From JAKVAV01 sp964635965 (GTDB lineage: Bacteria > Bacteroidota > Bacteroidia > Flavobacteriales_D > Cryomorphaceae), in contig CAZWQX010000032.1 in NCBI GenBank assembly GCA_964635965.1, forward strand, positions 1-29,068: a stretch of DNA of 29,068 nucleotides. Direction: 5' to 3'. A program made the position numbers and the translations under genes. Below are positions 6,869 to 14,132 of this stretch, piece by piece. The notes beneath the pieces were generated by a model. It did no database searches and was not told where the DNA came from. It worked only from the letters and a program-made list of their open reading frames with translations. Numbering within the stretch: the stretch's first letter is position 1; each line of letters starts with the position of its first letter.

Positions 6869-7513
6869 CTACATAAAGTCCAGATTAACAAGATGTATCA
6901 CATTTCGAGAGAGTTTCACTGCGCCTCTTTGCTCAAGCTTTTTGAGCAGTCTCGAAATCACCTCTCTAGCAGAATTCAGGTCTCTGGCAATTTGCTGATG
7001 GGATATATGGAGCTCATCTCCATGCCCTTCCTTCATTCTTTTCAAATAAAACACCAATCGCTCGTCCATGCTCCTAAAGGCTACGTTGTCCAGGGTAAGA
7101 AGCAATTCTTCAAACCTCGATCGATAAGCACGCAAAATAAACTCATCCCAAGAGCGGTATTTGTTCATCCATGCTCCCGTCTTTTCAAATGGAACTGCGA
7201 GTAGTATAGCCTCTGTTTCAGCCACTGCCATTATCTGACTCTTCTCATTGTTCATCGCACACATAATGGACATGGCACAAGCATTTCCAGGTTCGAGGTA
7301 ATACATCAAGAACTCATTTCCGTCTTCATCTTCTCGATAAATCTTCAATCGTCCATCCAATAGGAGCATTGTATGAGTAATGAGCTGTCCTGATTTTAAC
7401 AAGATCTCACCAGGTTCCACTTCACGAATCGTCCCAATACTTAGAATCTCTTCTTTTAATTCGGGCTCAAGTGTCTCAAAACGAGCCGTCAACAAGTTGT
7501 CGGTGGTAATCAT
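6869..7513 (-). CDS. Crp/Fnr family regulator of the sulfur operon
   Basis: The protein has 214 residues. An N-terminal cyclic-nucleotide-binding-like beta roll covers roughly residues 10-120, followed by the dimer helix and a C-terminal winged helix-turn-helix (HISHQQIARDLNSAREVISRLL, about 169-190). The reading helix has R183, E184 and R188, matching CRP R180, E181 and R185. Two cysteines, Cys79 and Cys85 (NACAMSIMCAM), sit in the sensory domain and the glycine-rich phosphate-binding loop of true cAMP receptors is not evident. A thiol-based signal such as persulfide is therefore plausible but unproven. It is the first gene of the minus-strand sulfur operon and is divergent from the receiver gene. 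Confidence 0.9.
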   Translation of the reverse strand: MITTDNLLTARFETLEPELKEEILSIGTIREVEPGEILLKSGQLITHTMLLLDGRLKIYREDEDGNEFLMYYLEPGNACAMSIMCAMNNEKSQIMAVAETEAILLAVPFEKTGAWMNKYRSWDEFILRAYRSRFEELLLTLDNVAFRSMDERLVFYLKRMKEGHGDELHISHQQIARDLNSAREVISRLLKKLEQRGAVKLSRNVIHLVNLDFM

Positions 7514-7535
7514 AAGGTTTGATGGTTTCTATAAA

Positions 7536-7543
7536 CAAAGATA
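7536..7543 (-). promoter_or_regulatory. -7 box (TATCTTTG) for the sulfur operon
   Basis: On the minus strand this octamer is a perfect TAnnTTTG element, the Bacteroidota primary-sigma -7 consensus. It lies 22 bp upstream of the regulator ATG, which gives a short leader. No good -33 TTTG at normal spacing was found, consistent with an activator-dependent promoter. Confidence 0.55.
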
Positions 7544-7562
7544 CAAAGATTGATCGTGGTTA

Positions 7563-7574
7563 TTTTGATCAAAA
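7563..7574. promoter_or_regulatory. 12-bp perfect palindrome in the divergent promoter region
   Basis: TTTTGATCAAAA reads the same on both strands. Its centre is about 39-40 bp upstream of the start site implied by the TATCTTTG box, a position typical for activators. A further TTGATC occurs at 7550-7555. The half-sites resemble FNR (TTGAT/ATCAA) but lack the usual 4-bp spacer. Confidence 0.35.
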
Positions 7575-7605
7575 AAAGGCTACATTCGCTCCAATAGCCT
7601 CCCCA

Positions 7606-7986
7606 ATGCACGGAAAAGTGATTATTATCGACGATGATCCCATTTCTATTCTGGTTAGTGAAACCATGATGAAGAAACATGGATTCGCCTCATCAGTACT
7701 CACTTTTGAATCTCCAAAAGATGCATTAAATCATCTCCGCGAAGACGTGGGAAATAGTGGCGGCCCTGACCTGATATTTTTGGATGTACAAATGCCGGAT
7801 TTGAGTGGTTGGGAATTGCTCGAAGAATACTCAAAATTGCCTGCGGTTGATAAAAGAGCCCCTCATGTGGTTATGCTCTCGGCAACTTTTCATCCTGAAG
7901 ACGAAGGAAGAGCACGTGAGAACCCACTGGTTATCGATTTGGTATCTAAACCCGTAAATGCGCAAATGTTAGAGCGATTCACCTAA
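7606..7986 (+). CDS. Single-domain response regulator (receiver only)
   Basis: The preferred start is the ATG at 7606, giving 126 residues. An open frame back to 7519 adds 29 residues that look non-homologous and run into the divergent promoter. The receiver core is complete: acidic pocket D9-D11, phospho-acceptor D60 in FLDVQMPDLSGWEL, S92 in the MLSAT loop, and K115 in SKP. No output domain is present, so it would act as a CheY/Spo0F-like phosphorelay or signalling partner. No histidine kinase is seen here. The stop is separated from the xseA start by 1 bp, so expression is linked to exonuclease VII. Confidence 0.85.
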   Translation: MHGKVIIIDDDPISILVSETMMKKHGFASSVLTFESPKDALNHLREDVGNSGGPDLIFLDVQMPDLSGWELLEEYSKLPAVDKRAPHVVMLSATFHPEDEGRARENPLVIDLVSKPVNAQMLERFT

Positions 7987-7987
7987 T

Positions 7988-9397
7988 ATGGAGAGGAAAA
8001 ACGAAAGAAGTCCAAACAGGAACGCATACTCTCTTCTAGATCTCACACAAAACATTCAGTCGCATATCGAGCGCACATATGCATCGTCTTATTGGATTAA
8101 AGCTGAGATTAATCGGTTGAATTACTACCCACAAAGCGGGCATTGCTACCCCGAGTTGGTAGAGAAGAAAGACGGCCGAATAGTGGCAGAAATCAGGGGG
8201 ATGATTTTTCGCAATTCTTACGAAGAAATCGAAAGAAACTTTCAGAAAACTACAGGACGGTCCTTGACCGATGGTATAGAAGTTTTGATGCGTTGTAAAG
8301 TGCGTTATGATCCTAAATACGGACTTTCCTTGCTCGTTTCGGACATCGATCCTTCATACACTCTTGGAGAGATGGCACGCCAAAGAACGGAAGCCATAAA
8401 TCGCTTGAAAAAAGCGGGAGTGTTTGAACTTAACGGCCAATTGTATCTGCCTAAATTGATCAGGCGATTGGCAGTAATTTCGGTCGAAACGAGTAAAGGA
8501 TGGCGGGACTTTACTGAAATAATAGAAGAAAGTCCCTTTGCCGGATTGATTGATCGAATACTTTTTCCTGCTAAACTCCAAGGCGACATGGCCGTGAGTA
8601 GCATATCGGCAGCTTTAAAAAAGATAAGTTCATATAAAGAACCATTCGATGCCGTTGCCATTATTCGGGGAGGTGGCGGCGAATCGGGGATGGATTGTTA
8701 CGACAACTATGAACTAGCCCATATGGTAGCTTCCTTTCCAATTCCGGTTCTGACGGGTATTGGTCATAGCACAAACCTCACCGTGGTGGAAATGTGTGGC
8801 AATCAGAACCTGATAACTCCTACAGCCTTAGCAAGTTTTATTCTAGGCGGATTTGAAGACTTTTCTCTAAGATTGGAATCTGCCACTTCATCCCTTAAAC
8901 GAATCAACAAGCACGTTCTTCCTCTCATTCAAAACCGCTTAGATGGAAAAACCGATATGCTTGACCGAGTGGTTTCTGAGCGATTGAAACAAGAGATAAA
9001 TCATTTGAGCACAATGGGACATGGTTTAGATCAATTGGTAAGATCGCTTCTAAAAGAGAGAAACCGAAAGCTCGATGATCGTTTGCCGATGCTTTTAGAA
9101 ACCTCGGCCAAACAGATGCTAAGGCGCAATCTAACGGAACTTACATCGAAGGCGGAAATACTGCCGTCTAAAAGTCTTCAAAGTTTGGCCAATCAGAAGG
9201 TGGCTCTAGATCATCTCGAAGAAAAGCGTCGTTTACTCGACCCAACCAATGTCTTGAAACGAGGATATAGCATCACCATGAAAAATGGAAAAGCAGTAAC
9301 TTCGGCTGAAGCGTTGCATAAAGGTGAGGAAATCACCACAATACTTGCCAAAGGCGAGATACGGAGTACGGTAAATCCAAAAGAGAATGGCAAATAG
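7988..9397 (+). CDS. xseA: Exodeoxyribonuclease VII large subunit
   Basis: This 469-residue protein has the XseA layout. An N-terminal OB-fold with SYWIKAEINRLNYYPQSGHCYPELVEK spans about residues 34-60. It is followed by the central nuclease domain with AIIRGGGGESGMDCYDNYELA and the catalytic-region motif GIGHSTNLTVVEMCGNQNLITPTALASF. Long helical coiled-coil segments then lead to a C-terminal LDPTNVLKRGYSITMKNGK motif. Exonuclease VII degrades single-stranded DNA from both ends in repair. The last codons overlap the xseB start by 11 bp, the usual arrangement for this pair. Confidence 0.95.
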   Translation: MERKNERSPNRNAYSLLDLTQNIQSHIERTYASSYWIKAEINRLNYYPQSGHCYPELVEKKDGRIVAEIRGMIFRNSYEEIERNFQKTTGRSLTDGIEVLMRCKVRYDPKYGLSLLVSDIDPSYTLGEMARQRTEAINRLKKAGVFELNGQLYLPKLIRRLAVISVETSKGWRDFTEIIEESPFAGLIDRILFPAKLQGDMAVSSISAALKKISSYKEPFDAVAIIRGGGGESGMDCYDNYELAHMVASFPIPVLTGIGHSTNLTVVEMCGNQNLITPTALASFILGGFEDFSLRLESATSSLKRINKHVLPLIQNRLDGKTDMLDRVVSERLKQEINHLSTMGHGLDQLVRSLLKERNRKLDDRLPMLLETSAKQMLRRNLTELTSKAEILPSKSLQSLANQKVALDHLEEKRRLLDPTNVLKRGYSITMKNGKAVTSAEALHKGEEITTILAKGEIRSTVNPKENGK

Positions 9398-9584
9398 ACC
9401 GAGTTACGAAGAACAACTGGAGGAGCTTGAGACAATCATCAAGGATATTGAAGATGAGAATATTTCGGTTGATGAATTGAGTGAAAAAGTGAAACGAGCT
9501 GCGGTTTTAATCAAAAACTGCCGGGCCGTTTTAAGAGGAACTGAAAAAGAAGTTGAAGGTATTCTTAAGGACCTCGACGACTGA
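9387..9584 (+). CDS. xseB: Exodeoxyribonuclease VII small subunit
   Basis: The 65-residue, two-helix protein has the family signature YEEQLEELETIIKDIED at the N terminus and ISVDELSEKVKRA in the second half. Multiple small subunits coat the helical arm of XseA and are needed for exonuclease VII activity. Its ATG lies inside the end of xseA, so translation is coupled. The length is normal. Confidence 0.95.
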   Translation: MANRPSYEEQLEELETIIKDIEDENISVDELSEKVKRAAVLIKNCRAVLRGTEKEVEGILKDLDD

Positions 9585-9631
9585 AAAGAACAAGAGGCTT
9601 TTGGTAAACGTTCTGTAAAAAACTCAGATCC

Positions 9632-10396
9632 ATGCCTGAATTACCTGAAGTTGAGACATTCAAACGATACGGGGAAAAACATTTTCTAAATCAAGAGATA
9701 AAATCAGTCTTTGTCGAAGACGAGAAAATACTCCTTACCTCCAAGCTAGCATTTGATTCTTTAATTGGTTTGAAAATCCTGAAATTCTTCAGACGTGGAA
9801 AGTACGTGTACGCCAAAATAAGTGATTCCAATTTATGGCTACTACTACACTTTGGTATGTCGGGTCACTTAGAAGCTTATTCAAACCAAAAACCCAAAAG
9901 CACCCGCTTTGCCTTGGAAATGGTCAACGTCAATTTGGGATTCGTTAATCCCCGGAAATTCGGCAGGGTTGGGATAATTGAAGATGTTCAAGAGTTTTTC
10001 CAATCCAAATCATGGGGTAAGGATGCACTACAGATTTCAGAGAAAGACTTTCTGGAGAAGATGTCAGGAAAAACGGGACCAATAAAATCAAGGTTATTAG
10101 ATCAGAAAAACGTAGCGGGTATCGGGAATATCTACGCCGATGAGATTCTCTTTCAATGTGGGATTCACCCTAATACGGACGCTTCAAACTTGAAAGAATT
10201 CGATCTGATAAATATTCATTCGAAAATGCTCGAAGTATTTGAACTGGCTATCAAAAAACAAGCAAAATACCATACTTATCCCAAGAATTATCTTCTCTTC
10301 GATCGTTCGCTGGAAAGAGCTAATCCACCACTTTCTGTAATTACCGTAGGCGGCCGAACAACTTACTACAGTCCGGAATTGCAACAGGAAATCTGA
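9632..10396 (+). CDS. Fpg/Nei-family DNA glycosylase without zinc-finger cysteines
   Basis: The 254-residue enzyme begins MPELPEVE, so the catalytic Pro2-Glu3 pair is present, with Lys57 in RRGKY. The helix-two-turn-helix region is intact (LLDQKNVAGIGNIYADEILF, about residues 155-174). The C-terminal finger, normally CxxC-CxxC, reads ITVGGRTTYYSPELQQEI. It keeps the arginine and beta hairpin but has no cysteine, a zinc-less finger like that of NEIL1 or plant Fpg. It should remove oxidised bases and nick by beta,delta-elimination, but substrate preference cannot be read. The gene lies 47 bp after xseB and fits a DNA-repair cluster. Confidence 0.88.
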   Translation: MPELPEVETFKRYGEKHFLNQEIKSVFVEDEKILLTSKLAFDSLIGLKILKFFRRGKYVYAKISDSNLWLLLHFGMSGHLEAYSNQKPKSTRFALEMVNVNLGFVNPRKFGRVGIIEDVQEFFQSKSWGKDALQISEKDFLEKMSGKTGPIKSRLLDQKNVAGIGNIYADEILFQCGIHPNTDASNLKEFDLINIHSKMLEVFELAIKKQAKYHTYPKNYLLFDRSLERANPPLSVITVGGRTTYYSPELQQEI

Positions 10397-10436
10397 GAAG
10401 ATTTACCAAAATGATGTCGGTGAAATCTCTGGTATG

Positions 10437-10444
10437 TATCTTTG
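10437..10444 (+). promoter_or_regulatory. -7 box (TATCTTTG) for the adaptor-permease-ATPase operon
   Basis: This perfect TAnnTTTG element sits 18 bp upstream of the adaptor ATG at 10463. Its presence supports that start over the in-frame TTG at 10442, which lies inside the box. No clear -33 element is visible. Confidence 0.55.
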
Positions 10445-10462
10445 ATATGCTACAAACTAACC

Positions 10463-11539
10463 ATGAGAATCTCTGCATTTATTTTGCTCATTCTAGTTTT
10501 GGTTTCCTGTGAACAGAACAAACCCAAAACCACTCCAAAAGTCGAAAGGATAACCGAATCGGTATATGCTTCGGTAAAAATTCAACCGCTCGATTTCTAT
10601 GACGTATATCCGTCTGTTCCCGGAATCCTTGATTCACTCTTGGTCAATGAAGGTGATCCGGTTGAATCCGGTCAGGAAGTTGCATTGATCGTTTCTCAAA
10701 ATCCCGAACTCCTCCGTGAAAATGCCCGACTCAACTACCAATTGGCCGAAGAACAATACAAAGGTCGTGCTACACTCCTGGCCACCATTGAAGAAGAGAT
10801 AGAGATGACTCAACAGCAGTTGAGAATTGATTCGTTAAACTATTTCAGACAGAAAAATCTTCGAGAGCAAGGCATTGGCTCGGAAGCTGAATTCGAGAAT
10901 AAAAAGCTTAAATACGATCTATCTCGAAAGAATCTTGAGACTCAAAAACAGCGCTACAGTCAGACAAAAAGGGAACTCGAAAGCACATATAAACGCTCGA
11001 AAAATGACCTGGCCCGTGCTGAATCCAACTTAACGGATTACACCATTCGATCTCGATTGAACGGAATGGTTTATCACGTTTTAAAGAAAGAGGGTGAGTA
11101 TGTCTCAACTATGGAGGTCATCGCTAGAATTGGTAAAGCAGGCGAGTTTATCATCGAAATGTCAATAGATGAAGTTGATATCGCCGAAGTAGCTCTTGGA
11201 CAAAAAGTAATGGTTGTTCTGGATGCTTATGGAGATAGAGTCTTTGAGGCGGTTGTGAGCAAGATTTACCCCATGAAAGACGAACGAAACCAAACGTTTA
11301 CAGTAGAGGCAATTTTCCAAAATCCACCCCGTGTTCTGTATGCGGGTTTAACGGGTGAAGCCAACGTGCTTTTGCGTTCAAAAGAGGGAGCTCTAACCAT
11401 CCCCATCAATTATCTAATTGAAGAAGGGAAGGTCCTAACTGAGGAAGGTGAAAGAGAGGTTGAGACAGGACTTCGAACCTTAGATCGGGTTGAAATCCTC
11501 TCGGGAATTGATAGTTCTACCGTATTACTTCAGCCATGA
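10463..11539 (+). CDS. HlyD/MacA-type membrane-fusion lipoprotein
   Basis: The product has 358 residues from the ATG at 10463. The signal MRISAFILLILVLVSC ends in a lipobox with Cys16, so the protein is a lipoprotein facing the periplasm. A biotinyl-lipoyl-like half motif (PGILDSLLVNEGDPVESGQEVALI) precedes a long coiled-coil hairpin of roughly residues 90-185. The second lipoyl half and the beta-barrel domain follow (SRLNGMVYHVLKKEGEYV, then IGKAGEFIIEMSIDEVDIAEV). It bridges an inner-membrane ABC permease to an outer-membrane channel. The permease gene overlaps by 4 bp. No TolC-like gene is in the window. Confidence 0.9.
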   Translation: MRISAFILLILVLVSCEQNKPKTTPKVERITESVYASVKIQPLDFYDVYPSVPGILDSLLVNEGDPVESGQEVALIVSQNPELLRENARLNYQLAEEQYKGRATLLATIEEEIEMTQQQLRIDSLNYFRQKNLREQGIGSEAEFENKKLKYDLSRKNLETQKQRYSQTKRELESTYKRSKNDLARAESNLTDYTIRSRLNGMVYHVLKKEGEYVSTMEVIARIGKAGEFIIEMSIDEVDIAEVALGQKVMVVLDAYGDRVFEAVVSKIYPMKDERNQTFTVEAIFQNPPRVLYAGLTGEANVLLRSKEGALTIPINYLIEEGKVLTEEGEREVETGLRTLDRVEILSGIDSSTVLLQP

Positions 11540-12798
11540 ATGGGTTTAGAGTCATACTGGATATAACTCGCACCCATCTTTTCTCAAGACTGAAGCAGAG
11601 TACAATTGCAGCGCTGGGAGTCACCTTTGGCATTGGCACTTTTATCGTGCTGATGAGCTTTATGACAGGGCTTAACGGATTACTAGATGGGTTGGTTTTA
11701 AACCGCACACCCCATGTCAGAATCTACAATGAAATCGAGCCCTCAGAATCACAACCCGTAGATTTGGCTGAGTCATTATCCTCAAGTTTTAATGTTGTGC
11801 GCTCAATAAAACCCAAGTTGAGTGCTGAAAGAATACACAACGCACTTCCTTTGATGTCGATCTTGGAAAAAGACGAACGAGTAAGAGGAATCTCACCCAG
11901 GGTAAATGCGCCCGTTTTCTATCTCTCGGGAAGCATTCGTCTAAATGGACTAATCAACGGGATAGACCCTATCGAGGAAACCAGGCTTTTCAATTTTGGC
12001 GATTACATTATCGAAGGTTCTCCTGATGATTTAAAGAAAAACAACAACGGTATTCTCCTTGGTGCAGGAATAGCCAAAAAAACTTCACTCCGAATCGGAG
12101 ATCGAATCCAAGTCACCACAGCCGAGGGTGCCGCTATTCCTCTTAAGATTGTGGGATTTTTTCAAAGTGGACTGGCCGAGGTGGATGACGTTCAAAGCTT
12201 TGTTAACATCAATACAGCACAGCAAATCCTAGGAGAAGGCAAAAACTACATCACCGACATTTACGTGAAGCTCCATAACATGGAAAATGCCATTCCGATG
12301 ACCCACGAAATTGTGAAGAATCATGACGTATCAGCGGTAGATATCAAAACTGCCAATGCCCAATTCGAAACCGGGACAACCATTCGGAACATGATTACCT
12401 ATGCTGTGTCTATTACTCTCCTCATTGTTGCAGGGTTCGGCATTTACAACATCCTGAATATGATGATTTATGAGAAGATGAATGACATCGCAATTCTAAA
12501 AGCAACGGGTTTTTCGGGTAGAGATGTCAAACTCATATTTATTAGCCAAGCATTGATGATAGGTTTGGTGGGAGGAATAATTGGCCTCGCCATCGGATTC
12601 GGATTATCGGTATTGATAGATAGAGCTCCATTCGAGACAGAAGCTCTTCCAACCATTAAAACCATGCCCGTTAATTTTAATCCACTTTTTTACGTGATAG
12701 GCATCAGTTTTGCTTTAATCAGCACGTTCTTGGCGGGCTATCTCCCGGCTAGAAAGGCCGAAAAAATTGATCCCGTAGAAATAATCCGAGGGCAATGA
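11536..12798 (+). CDS. ABC transporter permease, FtsX/MacB/LolC type
   Basis: This 420-residue protein has the MacB-type layout. One N-terminal membrane helix (about residues 22-48) is followed by a large periplasmic core domain from about 50 to 280. Three membrane helices of the FtsX domain then follow (about 288-310, 333-355 and 375-400), ending in PARKAEKIDPVEIIRGQ. That ending is the classic C terminus of Lol/MacB permeases. With its separate ATPase it would drive export or extraction of a substrate such as a lipoprotein, peptide or drug. It overlaps both neighbours, indicating one translationally coupled operon. Confidence 0.92.
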   Translation: MNGFRVILDITRTHLFSRLKQSTIAALGVTFGIGTFIVLMSFMTGLNGLLDGLVLNRTPHVRIYNEIEPSESQPVDLAESLSSSFNVVRSIKPKLSAERIHNALPLMSILEKDERVRGISPRVNAPVFYLSGSIRLNGLINGIDPIEETRLFNFGDYIIEGSPDDLKKNNNGILLGAGIAKKTSLRIGDRIQVTTAEGAAIPLKIVGFFQSGLAEVDDVQSFVNINTAQQILGEGKNYITDIYVKLHNMENAIPMTHEIVKNHDVSAVDIKTANAQFETGTTIRNMITYAVSITLLIVAGFGIYNILNMMIYEKMNDIAILKATGFSGRDVKLIFISQALMIGLVGGIIGLAIGFGLSVLIDRAPFETEALPTIKTMPVNFNPLFYVIGISFALISTFLAGYLPARKAEKIDPVEIIRGQ

Positions 12799-13478
12799 AT
12801 TCGGTTCTTCGAGCAGATAAAATCAACAAGCACTTCTACGATCCGGTAGATTTTCACGTCTTACGCGATATCTCATTTGACATAAAAGAGGGCGAATTTG
12901 TCTCCATCATGGGCAAGTCGGGATGTGGGAAGTCTACCTTACTCTACATTCTTTCGACTATGGATACAGACTACTCGGGTGATTTGTATCTGGGTGGAGA
13001 GCGCATCACGGAGAAACCTCACGAGGATCTGGCTCAAATCCGAAATGCCAAAATCGGATTTGTATTTCAGTTTCATTACCTCCTACCCGAATTCAGTGTA
13101 TTGCAAAACGTGATGCTGCCGGCCAGAAAATTGGGAAGAAAAACGGAAGAAGAGATTCATCACGATGCAATGGAGAAACTGAGCTTACTCGGGATAGAAA
13201 AAGAGGCGAATAAACGAGCCTCCATGATATCGGGTGGCCAAAAGCAACGAGTGGCCATCGCACGAGCTTTAATCAATGATCCCTTAATTATCATGGGCGA
13301 TGAACCTACGGGTAATCTTGATAGTAAGAACTCAGAAAATGTTTTCACCATTTTTCGAGAACTGAGTCATTCTAAAAATATGTCTCTTTTGGTCGTTACA
13401 CACGACATGGATTTCGCGGAGAAAACCGATCGGATAATTGAAATGGAGGACGGAAAAATTATATCACACGGAAAGTAA
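12795..13478 (+). CDS. ABC transporter ATPase, MacB/LolD type
   Basis: This 227-residue nucleotide-binding protein has all canonical motifs: Walker A GKSGCGKST (40-48), Q-loop FVFQFHYLLPEF (89-100), signature SGGQK (146-150), Walker B LIIMGDEP (164-171) and switch His203 (VVTHD). The sequence FQFHYLLPEFSVLQNV is characteristic of the LolD/MacB subfamily. It energises the permease encoded just upstream, whose stop it overlaps by 4 bp (ATGA). A short inverted repeat (13475-13489) spans its stop and that of the converging SdpI-family gene. Confidence 0.95.
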   Translation: MNSVLRADKINKHFYDPVDFHVLRDISFDIKEGEFVSIMGKSGCGKSTLLYILSTMDTDYSGDLYLGGERITEKPHEDLAQIRNAKIGFVFQFHYLLPEFSVLQNVMLPARKLGRKTEEEIHHDAMEKLSLLGIEKEANKRASMISGGQKQRVAIARALINDPLIIMGDEPTGNLDSKNSENVFTIFRELSHSKNMSLLVVTHDMDFAEKTDRIIEMEDGKIISHGK

Positions 13479-13480
13479 GC

Positions 13481-13834
13481 TCAACTTACGGGGCCAAATT
13501 TTTCATTCATTATTCTCTCCAACCGCCTGAGCAGTATAATGGCCCCAATAATCAGAATTAACACAGAAATAAATATTCCGTACATCTCGCTGAGGTCATC
13601 AAAAATCACACCGATAAGTGAAGTACAGAAATAGGCCAGTCCAAAATAAACCATTTGCTTCCCTGCCATGGGTTGGGCATAATCCCACCTCTCTTGGGAG
13701 CTCATTGTAGCCTTGGTGCGATACCCGTAAAAATGGTTAATCTTCTTGGGAGGTTTGTTCCAAAGAAATAATCCTGCAATAATGAAGACGGGTGAGGTCA
13801 ACAAAGGGACCAGTACCATTGGATTAGAGAACAT
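13481..13834 (-). CDS. SdpI/YhfL family membrane protein
   Basis: The 117-residue protein has three hydrophobic segments (about residues 6-24, 60-80 and 85-105). It carries the SdpI-family signature FYGYRTKATMSSQERWDYAQ near 35-54. Bacillus SdpI gives immunity to the SdpC toxin, but most family members are short membrane proteins of unknown role. Nothing toxin-like is adjacent. It converges on the ABC ATPase gene with a 2-bp gap and is probably transcribed alone. Confidence 0.82.
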   Translation of the reverse strand: MFSNPMVLVPLLTSPVFIIAGLFLWNKPPKKINHFYGYRTKATMSSQERWDYAQPMAGKQMVYFGLAYFCTSLIGVIFDDLSEMYGIFISVLILIIGAIILLRRLERIMNEKFGPVS

Positions 13835-14132
13835 TCGACTTTCAGTTGGTTACTCGAAATATACAACGGAATTAAATATATCGCATAGCGAATGATGGAT
13901 ATTGAAAGGACCTGATCACAACCAAAACTGAAAGGAATCATCCTTGAAACTTTCCGGTAGAGAAAGAAAAGACAAAAAAATACTGTCTTATAATTCACTC
14001 ATTGACCATAGTTTACCTCAATAAAAGAGCGGAAGAAGTATAAAAATGCAACTTCATCAATTCCGATTTCGTAAAAGCTTTTTCAGCCTCGTTTTCGTGG
14101 CATTCCCCGAGTTAGAACTCAAAAAGCAGATT
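13835..14132. other. Intergenic gap between divergent genes
   Basis: This A+T-rich 298-bp stretch separates the SdpI-family gene from the giant surface-protein gene. No convincing TAnnTTTG box, hairpin or RNA was recognised. A frame that opens at 14046 upstream of the surface protein lacks a signal-peptide-like start and is judged not to be used. Confidence 0.5.

Noticed and set aside
7519..7605. Longer start for the receiver protein
   Set aside because: The extra 29 residues do not belong to the receiver fold and would place coding sequence over the divergent promoter and palindrome.
14046..14132. Longer start for the giant surface protein
   Set aside because: The extra 29 residues push the signal peptide inward; the ATG at 14133 gives a standard leader.
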